A DNA stretch of 64,000 nt from Metellina segmentata (taxonomy: Eukaryota > Arthropoda > Arachnida > Araneae > Tetragnathidae). The position numbers and the translations under genes were made by a program. Positions 19,430-30,319 of the stretch are shown here, piece after piece. Location of the stretch: assembly GCA_947359465.1 (NCBI GenBank), contig OX375877.1, positions 51,684,744 to 51,748,743 of the forward strand. The letters are read 5' to 3'. Each line of letters begins with the position of its first letter. The first letter of the stretch is position 1. The notes beneath the pieces are model-generated. The model ran no database searches and was not told where the DNA came from. It saw only the letters and a program-made list of their open reading frames with translations.

Positions 19430-20055
19430 GAAATTTACCAATCAAACCTTCCCCCATTCAAATAAAACATAAGTAAATAAACTCTGAAACATACACTTAC
19501 CAAATCTTTTTTTGAGACGATCATTAACCTCGTCGAATACAATTAAATTAATCAAAAGCCAGTTTTTCCATCCGTGGAGATGGCAACGACAGCTCAATCG
19601 AGATATCGATAAATTCCGAATGACCAATTAAGAAACTTAATTTATATTTAAAACGAAATTTACCAATCAAACCTTCCCACTCAAATAAAACATATAAGTA
19701 AATAAATTCTGAAACATACACTTACCAAATCGTTTTTTGATACGATTATTAACCTGATCGGATACTATTAAATTAATCAAAAGCCAGTTATTCCATCCGT
19801 GGCGGTGGCAACGACAGCTCAATCGAGATATCGATAAATTCCGAATGACCAATAAAGAAACTCAACTTAAATTTAAAACGAAATTTACCAATCAAACCTC
19901 CCCACTCAATTAAAAAATTAAGTAAACAAATTCTGAAACAATCACTTACCGGATTTTTCGTTGACACGACTACTGACCTCGGCGCATACAATTAAATTAA
20001 TCAAAAGCCAATTATTCCATCCGTGGCGATGGCAACAACTGCTCTCTCGAGATGG
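19430..20055. repeat. 225-bp tandem repeat, about 2.8 units
   Basis: Units begin with GAAATTTACCAATCAAACC at 19430, 19655 and 19880. Most of each unit is well conserved, but about 40 bp next to a constant CACTTACC differs strongly between units. On the minus strand that junction reads GGTAAGT, a consensus splice donor. Confidence 0.85.
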
Positions 20056-20291
20056 CAGGAGAACGAGTGACGGTTGAAGTTTTATTCTGCATCTCAGAGA
20101 CACACTAGGTGTGGGTGGCTGTTTCAGTTGGCACCCTGCCTATGTTTTGAGCACGTGGTGGCGCAGGAGCACCAGCCCGATGTATAATTAATATGCAAAG
20201 TTTAAACGCTTCTGTTTCTATAAATACGTCAGATTATCAGCCGACTCCATTATAGTTTTGTTACTCTGGTCTCTGGTTCTTTTTTGCAGTG

Positions 20292-22435
20292 TATAATATG
20301 GTTATTGCGGAATGGGAATATAGATAGGTAACTATTGTTGCTCTGGAGCAACAGCTGGCACACCACGCTCCAAGCTTACACCACGTTAGCGTGAGGACAT
20401 TTGAGGCCACGTGCACCAGCCTCATATACACGACGGTATTTGGTTGGACCTAGTTTCGAACTCGCATCCCTCTTGTTGCTAATCCGTTGCTCTTCAATCT
20501 GGACTACCGAGGTATGATGAGGTTGGTTGGTTTGGGTTTAACGGCTCAAAGCGTATATGGTTTTTGCGGTATGGGAATATAGATAGGTAACACTATTGTT
20601 GTACTGGAGCAGCAGCTGGCACTCCACGCACCAAACTTCCATACCACGGTCACCACCATGAGGACATTTGAGGTCACGTGCTCCAGCCTCATATACGCGA
20701 AGGTCTTTGGCTGGACCTTGTTTCGAACTCGCATCCCTCTTGTTGCTAATCCGTTGCTTTTCAATCTGGGCTACCGAGGTATGATTTGGTTGGTTGGTTT
20801 GAGTTTAACGGCTCAAAGCGTATAATATGGTTTTTGCGGTATGGGAATATAGATAGGTAACTATTGTTGTACTGGAGCAGCAGCTGGCACTCCACGCACC
20901 AAACTTCCATACCACGGTCACCACCATGAGGACATTTGAGGTCACGTGCTCCAGCCTCATATACGCGAAGGTCTTTGGCTGGACCTTGTTTCGAACTCGC
21001 ATCCCTCTTGTTGCTAATCCGTTGCTCTTCAATCTGGATTACCGAGGTATGATGAGGTTGGTTGGTTTGGGTTTAACGGCTCAAAGCGTATAATATGGTT
21101 TTTGCGGTATGGGAATATAGATAGGTAACTATTGTTGTACTGGAGCAGCAGCTGGCACTCCACGCACCAAACTTCCATACCACGGTCACCACCATGAGGA
21201 CATTTGAGGTCACGTGCTCCAGCCTCATATACGCGAAGGTCTTTGGCTGGACCTTGTTTCGAACTCGCATCCCTCTTGTTGCTAATCCGTTGCTCTTCAA
21301 TCTGGACTACCGAGGTATGATGAGGTTGGTTGGTTTGGGTTTAACGGCTCAAAGCGTATAATATGGTTTTTGCGGTATGGGAATATAGATAGGTAACACT
21401 ATTGTTGTACTGGAGCAGCAGCTGGCACTCCACGCACCAAACTTCCATACCACGGTCACCACCATGAGGACATTTGAGGTCACGTGCTCCAGCCTCATAT
21501 ACGCGAAGGTCTTTGGCTGGACCTTGTTTCGAACTCGCATCCCTCTTGTTGCTAATCCGTTGCTCTTCAATCTGGATTACCGAGGTATGATGAGGTTGGT
21601 TGGTTTGGGTTTAACGGCTCAAAGCGTATAATATGTTTTTTGCGGTATGGGAATATAGATAGGTAACTATTGTTGTACTGGAGCAGCAGCTGGCACTCCA
21701 CGCACCAAACTTCCATACCACGGTCACCACCATGAGGACATTTGAGGTCACGTGCTCCAGCCTCATATACGCGAAGGTCTTTGGCTGGACCTTGTTTCGA
21801 ACTCGCATCCCTCTTGTTGCTAATCCGTTGCTCTTCAATCTGGACTACCGAGGTATGATGAGGTTGGTTGGTTTGGGTTTAACGGCTCAAAGCGTATAAT
21901 ATGGTTTTTGCGGTATGGGAATATAGATAGGTAACTATTGTTGTACTGGAGCAGCAGCTGGCACTCCACGCACCAAACTTCCATACCACGGTCACCACCA
22001 TGAGGACATTTGAGGTCACGTGCTCCAGCCTCATATACGCGAAGGTCTTTGGCTGGACCTTGTTTCGAACTCGCATCCCTCTTGTTGCTAATCCGTTGCT
22101 TTTCAATCTGGGCTACCGAGGTATGATTTGGTTGGTTGGTTTGAGTTTATCGGCTCAAGGCGTATAATATGGTTATTGCGGAATGGGAATATAGATAGGT
22201 AACTATTGTTGTACTGGAGCAACAGCTGGCACTCCACGCACCAAACTTCCATACCACGGTCACCACCATGAGGACATTTGAGGTCACGTGCTCCAGCCTC
22301 ATATACGCGAAGGTCTTTGGCTGGACCTAGTTTCGAACTCACATCCCTCTTGTTGCTAATCCGTTGCTCTTCAATCTGGGATACCGAGGTATGAATAGGT
22401 TGGTTGGTTTGGATTTAACGGCTCAAAGTCCAAAG
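20292..22435 (-). repeat. Eight-unit tandem array of a SINE-A variant, 268 bp
   Basis: Units start with TATAATATGG at about 20292, 20554, 20821, 21089, 21357, 21627, 21895 and 22163. On the minus strand each unit is a complete SINE: a tRNA-like head (TAGTCCAGATTGAAGAGC, then GCGAGTTCGAAAC), the SINE-A body, and an AAACCAACCAACC tail joined to the next head. Inner units are nearly identical; the first and last share older variants (GGTTATTGCGGAATGGG). The 75-codon open frame in each unit follows from the repetition and is not a gene. Confidence 0.93.
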
Positions 22436-22440
22436 GCGAA

Positions 22441-23053
22441 CAAGGTACGATAAAACGCAAGATAAAAAAATTCAATAGAATATAGTTAAGGGGCCATCGG
22501 AATAATAAGCAGACCATCAATAAAAGAGATCTATTAAAGAAAAAATCAAATATGTTACCTAAAAAATAGATAGGAAAGCTAAAATTTTAATTACAAGTGA
22601 ATGAGACCTAACATGAGGTATCCCCTATCTTAGATAATAGAACTTCGTGAAACTTAATTTAAAAAATGATCAATTACAGGAATGGTTAAATTCCTAAGTA
22701 ATGAAGGAAGGTAAGAAGTAATGATAATTGATCTTACGTGGAATGATTTACAAGGTACCATAAAACACAAGATAAAGAAAATTCAATAGAATATGTTTAA
22801 GGGCCATCGGAATACTAAGCAGACCATCAATAAAAGAGATCTATTAAAAAAATAAAATATGTTACCTAAAAAATAGATAGGAAAGCTACAATTTTAATCA
22901 CAAGAAAATCATTACAAGGAATGAGACATACTATCCCCTATCTTAGATAATAGAACTTCGTGAAACTTGATTAAAAAATGATCAATTACAGGAATGGTTA
23001 AATTCCTAAATAATGAAGGAAGGTAAGAAATGATGATAATTGATCTAACGTGG
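22441..23053. repeat. 310-bp direct tandem duplication
   Basis: Copy 1 is 22441-22750 and copy 2 is 22751-23053. Both start CAAGGTACNATAAAAC and end ACGTGGAATGATTT. They differ by scattered substitutions and small indels. Confidence 0.92.
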
Positions 23054-23059
23054 AATGAT

Positions 23060-23465
23060 TTGCGAACCGAGAAAATTAATAAATTATTTTTTGGGTTTAT
23101 TTATTTTTTGGTGATTATTTGGGTCTGAATTTTGCTGACAGCACTTCTGTTACTTCGTAGGAAATTTCCTTTGAGTCTCCTCATTCTAGATACGTAGTTT
23201 CATAGGCCATTTTTGTCGTCACTTTCTGGTACTTTGGTTTTCATGGCAATTTTTTTTATCATTTTACGAGACTTTTTCGTGAATTTCGAATTATTAGATT
23301 ATACGTTCCCTATCATTTAAATCACATCAGTATCTTCAGCGATGTAGCATGTGGAAAAATGGCTTATTGTTATCAATGGGCAGTTTATGCCACCAAAATT
23401 CATTTTTTAAGCCGATATTTAAATTTTGCAAGACGATTTCCATTCTTTTAAAGATTGAGTGGTTA
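23060..23465. other. No supported feature
   Basis: AT-rich sequence between the 310-bp duplication and SINE-A fragments. Confidence 0.4.
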
Positions 23466-23469
23466 TGAT

Positions 23470-23645
23470 GACACACTTGGAAGAGCAACGGATTAGTAAC
23501 TATAGGTTTATGACTTCAAAACTTGGACCAGCCAAAGACCGTCATGTACGTTAAATAGGTCGTGTCCTCAAATTTCCTTTTGTGGATTGATCCCGGACCG
23601 TCATCAATAGGCCGTCGTGTTGCTCCAGTACCACGTTGATTAAAA
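23470..23645 (+). repeat. SINE-A copy, internally shortened
   Basis: Head phrase TTGGAAGAGCAACGGATTAG, then CCAGCCAAAGACCGTC, then ATTGATCCCGGACCGTC and the TTGCTCCAGTACCACGTTGA tail region. The middle of the body is missing. Confidence 0.7.
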
Positions 23646-23674
23646 TACCGACTTACCTAAAATTTCTTTACTTT

Positions 23675-23845
23675 GGAGTGGTGGGGAAGTTTGGAGAGTG
23701 GGGTGCCAGCTCAGGACTCGTTCTTGTAATCTGACCATAGCATAATTACGAGGCGTTGTCTTTTGATCCTTTCCTTGGGAATTGATCCCGGGCCTTCTCC
23801 AATAGCCCGTTTGTTGCTCCAATACGGCGTTAATTAAAATCTTAT
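23675..23845 (+). repeat. SINE-A copy, body and tail only
   Basis: Begins at GTGGGGAAGTTTGGAGAGTGG, continues through GCCAGCTCAGGAC and GGGAATTGATCCCGG, and ends with GGCGTTAATTAAAAT. Confidence 0.7.
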
Positions 23846-23849
23846 CATA

Positions 23850-24930
23850 AATGTTTGAGAAATTATATTTTCTTTGTAATTTTCGTAATAAAAGTTTTGA
23901 TGTTCTCTTCAGTATTGCTATCTCCTAAGTTCTCACACTTATAATTCTGGAAACAGAAACATTTGTCGTGTGAAGTTTTAAAACATGCCACCTACAATTT
24001 ACACCACTTCCAAATAATTATTGTTTCTATTCGCTAGGAAGGTATGTTCTCTAAAAGCTGCCTTGCTTTTAGAGTTCAATGTTACCAGTCGGTAAAGAGT
24101 AAATTTGTCATGTATTTTAATATTAATGACAAGAGTGTTTCAGAATGCAGATTCTGGTAAGAGGGAACAAATGCTTTTCCATTCCAAAAGAGAACAGCTG
24201 TTGGGGCTCAGACAATAATACAAAATTAAGTGGACTGTTGTTATTATGCTTATTTATATTGATTGCTGTGCTATTGTGAGTACAAAGAAATAAATGTAAT
24301 ATCATCCTAAGTACTCAAAGAACTGGTGCCTGAAACAGAACACTAACGATAACGTCTTGTCACATCAAGAGATCAGGCACAAACTGAGGAGTTTGCTATC
24401 TTCTTGGCGCTCGCCAAGTACATGAAAAGTTACGCAAATTAAGAAGTACCGCCAACGACTATCACGGAGATACGCGCGGCACAAATAACAGCTTTGCAAG
24501 AGTTATGCCTAAGAAATCATAAAGCTCCATTGTCTGAACTAAGCAGGTAATGAGAAAGACACAATGAAGTGAAAGCAAGTACAGGAACAGCCAGAAGACG
24601 ACTATTCCCGGCATTAGCATTTCGGCCCAGAATCTAAGATGAAACCCTTACTCACTCTAAAGATAAAGGCCCACCTAATTTGGTATTAACCGCACGCAAA
24701 ATAGACATCTTAGTCGAAGAAGTCAGTTATTTTCTCGAATAAGACAAAAACACTACTTGGATTTAAGATAGGGATTTATCACATACTCACAAAAGTAACG
24801 AAGGAATAATCCAAACTCGGTTAAATTTACGAGACAAATAATACGGGGAGAGGAGGGAATTGCGAATAGGCGTGTTTGATGATTTTATGAGTCATAAACA
24901 GCTTCACATTTTAATACTAGGTCTGTTAGG
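23850..24930. other. No supported feature
   Basis: No recognised gene or repeat. The section at 24380-24660 is less AT-rich and may be an old decayed coding or transposon segment, but no domain can be read. Confidence 0.35.
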
Positions 24931-24936
24931 AAAGTA

Positions 24937-25787
24937 CAGTGAAACTCCTGGAACAATTGGGACCAGAACCCATCCAGATAATCGAATATCCGTATAAATG
25001 GATAGTTTACGAATAAAAGGTTATTTCGTTGAATAAAAAGAATTATGTTTTAGTGTGCAATGTAATTTAATGACTATTAAATAAATTTGTTTACGTTTTG
25101 TACGACAAACTATCCTGGATCAATTGGGACCAGACCCCATCCAGATAATCGAATATCCGTATAATTGGATAATTTAACGAATAAAATGTTATTTCGTAGA
25201 AAAAAAACGAATTATGTTTTAGTCTGCAATGTAATTTAATGACTATTAAATCAGTTTGTTTACGTTTTGTACTCACAAGCTGTATTAAAATGCACCATTG
25301 GTTGAACATCGGTCAATCAGTTGCTTCGCTGTCTTTACTCGTTTCCGTGTAGCCAAAGTCTCGCATGCTCTTGAGGTGAGCAGCTGTAGATGGTCGCACT
25401 CAGGCTGACGCTCCATCCATTTTAGGGCTGTGTCAAGGCACTCAAACGCCTTACTAGCTGACGGTTCCACGTCTGTTTGAATAGCACTGTCGATGTCTTC
25501 TTCCTGGTCATCGATGAGTTTTCTCACAATTTGAATGAGTTAATCGGCACTGGGAATTTAGAATCCAGTGTCCGAAGAATCATTACACACCAGCCACTTG
25601 CCTACGTCCTCCTTAGTGCACTCGGAACATCCAGGAATTTTTACTATGGAGTTTCTTCTAACCTGAACTGACACTTCGACCTCTTCGTTTTTATCACTCA
25701 CCGATAAGAAACTTTTAACATTCGAATTTTGCTATTTTTTTTAAAGCGATGCGAATTACAGGAGTTCGGTTAATTGAAGTTGTACTG
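24937..25787 (-). mobile_element. Tigger/pogo-like DNA transposon remnant
   Basis: The left end reads CAGTGAAACTCCTGG after TA (24935-24936). The right end reads, on the minus strand, CAGTACAACTTC and is followed by TA (25788-25789). Wording such as GGGACC...ATAATCGAATATCCG is typical of Tigger-type ends. The left end is duplicated: two copies of about 166 bp at 24941-25107 and 25108-25272. At 851 bp, most of an autonomous element is gone. Confidence 0.75.
25285..25680 (-). pseudogene. Tigger/jerky-type transposase C-terminal remnant
   Basis: On the minus strand the sequence encodes ECTKEDVGKWL, a stop, a second stop, then RKLIDDQEEDIDSAI and ALKWMERQPECDHLQLL ending near RKRVKTAKQL. This order (acidic tail after the DDE domain, then an ALxWxExQ helix and an ARKR-like end) is what I know from Tigger/jerky-derived proteins. 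The catalytic domain is deleted and at least two stops interrupt the frame. The last 80 codons are open. Confidence 0.7.
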
Positions 25788-25799
25788 TATCCTAATTTA

Positions 25800-28590
25800 C
25801 GAGAACGGCTTGCACGGCATGGATGCAACTTGATAGCCAAAGAGGAGACATTGATGCACATGCGTGAAAAGTCACATAAACCTATGGTCTAATCCGTTGG
25901 GGTTCTAAACCCCCCTGAGTTAACGTATTTCCTGTGCGACAGTCGCATCCGCAATGACCGAGAGAGATCAGGGTGAAATGAGCGAAGACTAAAAATAAAT
26001 GATGCGAAATGAGTGTGAATGAGTCAAAATAAGAAAAACCTGTGGCCGTGTGGAGAGACTTTTATGAAATTGCGATTCAGGGGTTTAGTTTATGGATATA
26101 TAACGATATCCAAACTAGTTTGGTTCAATATTAAATATTTTGAAAGCTTCAGGCATTTTAAAGGCAGTTGCGAAATCACTTAATGTTTGAAGATCTGTTT
26201 CTCAAAAACTAATAAATGTAGATCAATAATATATAATATTTTTGCAATCTCAAAATTTTTCTTTTTATCTGTTGGGAAATAATAATTTTAAACACCATAT
26301 TTAATATGCTTATATATAAAAAAAAGAATATAAATATGAATATAAAAAAAAGAGTAGCACGAAATGAAAAAAATTCCATTTTGGCAGTATTTAAACGTTT
26401 TTATGGGCTAAAGAAATTTGAAGGCATCGTTTAAATTCATGCCAGTTAGTTCTGGGTATAATAAAATTACTGAAGTTTGGAAATCAGTCTTTGCTTTCTT
26501 AACCTTTTAAATAGCATAGGAAAATTAACAAAATGGCGATTTTCTACTTTACATAGGCATTCCTGGTTTAACATGTCTCTGTCTTGTAAAAGAACTGGGG
26601 CTGTCTTTTGTATCAGCAACAACAAAATCATTAACACTCAAAAACACAGTATTGACCCATCTTAAAATTATAAACTGAAAGTTTCGTCGCCATACTATTT
26701 GGATAGGTCTACGATGGGTTACCACATTTCAAAATTATTGCCACTACTGGCAATAGTATGGCCATGGTTCTTGAATTGTATTGGGTTTTGATTCGTATGG
26801 CCTAAGGTCTGGAGATAGACAAGCTGTGCTAAAGAGCTTGAAAGCAGAATATCAAGTTGCTATTAAAAAGTTCAAAACCAAAGGATTCTCCAAAAGGTCA
26901 TTCATGGGAATTAAAACTGACAAACGAAAGCATGCGATCCAGGGAAAACTGCAAGTTTGTGCAGTTAGAAGAAATAGGAAAACATTTTATATCCATTTTG
27001 AAATTTGAGTGTTAGTATGGCCACTTCTGAATCTCGACAAAGCACTGATTTTCAATCGTCTCCAAAGAATAAGGAGCCTGGGCGATAGAATAGAATAGAA
27101 TAACATAGAATAGATAGCCATAGAATATTACTGAAGATCTTAGACACTCGCTGAAATTGAATTTTGATTTGTATTGCTTCTCTGATGTCTCCATTTCATA
27201 AGTGAAGATAAATTTTTTCCAGCTTCCTACCTAGTCTTAAATACAGCAATTCTCTGCTTTTTCTGTAAGCTCTAAAAAAATCTTTTAACCAGGTTGTTTC
27301 TACATAATGGATCTTGTTGCATCTTCTAAGAAAGGCAAAATTTCTCTATCAACGTTTGAAAGATCAGAAATTTTAAATTCTTTTTTTTTACTCTCAAAAT
27401 TAGATATTGTATTTAAATTTACTAAATACAATATTTTAAATACTTAACACATACAAAACTAATTAAAAACTTACATTTTAAGAATACAAAGATTTCACAA
27501 ATAAATTAACTTTCCATCAACTAAATTATTATATTTTACTGATGGAACACTTCTTGCATTAAGGAAGAAAAAGCATGTTTTACAAAATGCATATGAATAT
27601 GCATACACAATAACAATTATTTCATTCTTGCATCGCATTTTTGTATTATTGAAGCTTAACTCTTATCAGCTACGATATCAAAAAAGTTAAATTTCCTTCC
27701 AGGTAATATTGTTCATGGGACAAAAATAAACAAATGTTAGTAATAAAATTTCAGGGCATAGAAAGAGACTTTGGTCTATTATGTTGAAATGTTTTGATGC
27801 CTTTCGGAGTTTTCCTTCAGTTAAACATGTAGCTAAAAATTTACGTTCCATACGTTTACCTTTAAATTGTTTTCTTTTTTAATAAGGAAAAGAAACGCAA
27901 TCGCTAAACTACATCACGCTTATCTGCTATAAAAAGCTCTTCATTAAAACTAAATTTTAATATTGTCTTTCCGTTATGTATTACCGCTATGATTACATTC
28001 CGAGCGATACCAGAACCATTTGAAATATGTAGGAAATTGGCAAAATTTCCTTTTTTTGCAGATCTCAGATTTAGAAGTGACGGCCATTAAATTATATTCT
28101 GGAGGAGACCTTATTCTGAAGAATGCAACGACATAAAAATTTTAAACTTTTGCTAATAATGTATTGAAACTAAGGGGTCGCAAACAGGCTACATTGAGTG
28201 CTAAAAGTGTGACCTTGAGCTTTAAATGTATAAAAATAACAAAGCCAAAAATAAAAATGATAAAGCCTAATATTTGGCAGTTGATCACTACTATGTGTTT
28301 TTTTTAAATCTAAAAACAGATTTTAATTAAAATCGGTGGCCCGTCAGCCACAGTTGAGTTGCTAATTTTGCATAAAATGACCAAGCAGCGAAAATGCACC
28401 AAATTTTCCGTTTAACTTGAAATTTTTCAACAAAGTATTCAGATGGTTAAGAAATTCTCCCATTGGAAAACGTTAACCGAGTAGCCTTTTTTTTCTAAAT
28501 TTTAAATATTCTTAATTGTCAATAGAAGTACATCATGCTCAGAGACAACAAATAAACGACTTTTTAAATAATATTCTTTTATTAAATAAT
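25800..28590. other. No supported gene
   Basis: AT-rich. It includes a short (ATAGA)-type microsatellite at about 27085-27125. A 75-codon frame at 26781-27008 is basic but carries no recognisable domain. Confidence 0.4.
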
Positions 28591-28676
28591 ATGGTTTGGT
28601 TGTTCGTGGGTGAAACATTGGAATGATGGGTCAATCTCTGTTACACTTCACAACTCGTATTTGAGGTCTTTAGCTG

Positions 28677-29099
28677 ATGGGCATGGTTAGAAATAACATT
28701 TTTTACACGATATGTCTGGTGCTGAAGAGAGTTTGGGAGAGGATTTGTGATTCGGTATCACAGTCAAGCCTTGTTTGGCAATGGATAAATGACCAATTAA
28801 ATGTTGAAACGATCTTTATTAAATTAAGGGACGGAAACGGTGTAAGAATACTTTTTATAATTCCGAGATCAAAAGCAGAACGGTTTCATGATGTCCTTTC
28901 TACGAAACATGCCCAAGAGAAGTCTCGCATGATCGTAAATTTCCTTCCACAACATCTCGACACACTGCAGTACGAGGTTAGTACTAACCATTCTGTTACC
29001 CTGAAAGTTGAAAAAGTCGGGGCAAATCTTTTATCCTGCCACGTATTTCATGACTTTGGTGTAACTAGTTCTAAATCCTGCCTGTTCTTCTCTATATAA
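28677..29099 (+). CDS. Unrecognised open frame, 140 codons
   Basis: This is the longest open frame in the window outside known transposons and tandem arrays. It lies in sequence less AT-rich than its neighbours. The predicted product has mixed composition (for example RDGNGVRILFIIPRSKAERF and LLSCHVFHDFGVTSSK), no signal peptide, no clear membrane segment and no domain I know. It could be an exon, part of a decayed transposon, or chance. No splice context was established. Confidence 0.25.
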   Translation: MGMVRNNIFYTICLVLKRVWERICDSVSQSSLVWQWINDQLNVETIFIKLRDGNGVRILFIIPRSKAERFHDVLSTKHAQEKSRMIVNFLPQHLDTLQYEVSTNHSVTLKVEKVGANLLSCHVFHDFGVTSSKSCLFFSI

Positions 29100-29236
29100 C
29101 TTGAAGATGGCTATTTCTGGCTCGTCTTTGTTCTATATGCCAATGGTGTAGTGATCCCCTGTTCTCGTCTTACTATTCTTTTCAAGGAACCTATTTCCTC
29201 AAAGATTAACTGATTCCAAAAATGCGAAAGTTTCCC

Positions 29237-30080
29237 ATGTGTTAGAAGCAGCCCATCTTACGGGCTCAGTCACTTCATGATGTCAATATAATACATGTGT
29301 TAGAAACGGCCCATCTTACTTGCTCAGTCATACTTCCATAGTCTTCTGAGTGACTGCACTCACGTCATGATATCAATATAATACATGTGTTAGAAACGGC
29401 CCATCTTACGGGCTCAGTCATACTTCCATAGTCTTCTGAGTGACTACAGATGCAACCTTCACTCAATTCATGATGTCAATATAATACATGCGTTAGAAAC
29501 AGCCCATCTCGCGGGCTCAGTCATACTTCCATAGTCTTCTGAGTGACTGCGCTCACGTCATGATATCAATATAATACATGTGTTAGAAACGGCCAATCTT
29601 ACGGGCTCAGTCATACTTCCATAGTCTTCTGAGTGACTGCACTCACGTCATAATATCAATATAATACATGTGTTAGAAACGGCCCATCTTACGGGCTCAG
29701 TCATACTTCCATAGTCTTCTGAGTGACTACAGATGCAACCTTCACTCAATTCATGATGTCAATATAATACATGCGTTAGAAACAGCCCATCTTGCGGGCT
29801 CAGTCATACTTCCATAGTCTTCTGAGTGACTGCACTCACGTCATGATATCAATATAATACATGTGTTAGAAACGGCCAATCTTACGGGCTCAGTCATACT
29901 TCCATAGTCTTCTGAGTGACTACAGATGCAACCTTCACTCAATTCATGATGTCAATATAATACATGTGTTAGAAACGGCCCATCTTACAAACTCAGTCAT
30001 ACTTCTACAGCCCATGTACAGTGACCCTCGACCCTGACCTCTACAGTGACTGCCAGTACAACCTTCACTAACTTCATGAT
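29237..30080. repeat. Tandem repeat with alternating 90- and 106-bp units
   Basis: The phrase CAGTCATACTTCCATAGTC recurs at about 29325, 29416, 29519, 29609, 29698, 29803 and 29893. Short units continue TGCACTCACGTCATGATATC; long units continue TACAGATGCAACCTTCACTC. Both end AATATAATACATG. Unit order is short, long, short, short, long, short, long. The outer parts (before 29325 and after 29990) are diverged. Confidence 0.9.
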
Positions 30081-30144
30081 ATCAATATAATACTAAAGGA
30101 TTTAAACCAAATAAAAAAATTTTAAGCATGGTAAGTAATTTTGG

Positions 30145-30310
30145 GTTGGTTGGTTTCGTGTTTTATGACGCAAGGGCCATATTTAGCCAAGCTACACCAG
30201 ACATAAAACAGACAACTTCAATATCGTGAAAGGGACAAAAAGAGGGACTAAGAAAAAGGTACTGGAATCAAAGCAGAAAGGATAGCTTGAGTATGCCAAA
30301 AGCACGACAG
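30145..30310 (-). repeat. SINE-B copy
   Basis: Starts GGTTGGTTGGTTTCGTGTTTT, then GACGCAAGGGCCATATTTAG, CCAAGCTACACCAGACATAA and ACAGACAACTTC, a good match to the other copies. Confidence 0.65.
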
Positions 30311-30319
30311 TATACACAT

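Noticed and set aside
20546..22342. Seven near-identical 72-79-codon minus-strand frames, like a small gene family
   Set aside because: They repeat exactly with the 268-bp SINE unit and overlap its tRNA-like head and body. The predicted text has no domain.
19430..22435. CRISPR-like array
   Set aside because: Units are 225-268 bp of contiguous repeat without short repeats separated by unique spacers, and the genome is eukaryotic.
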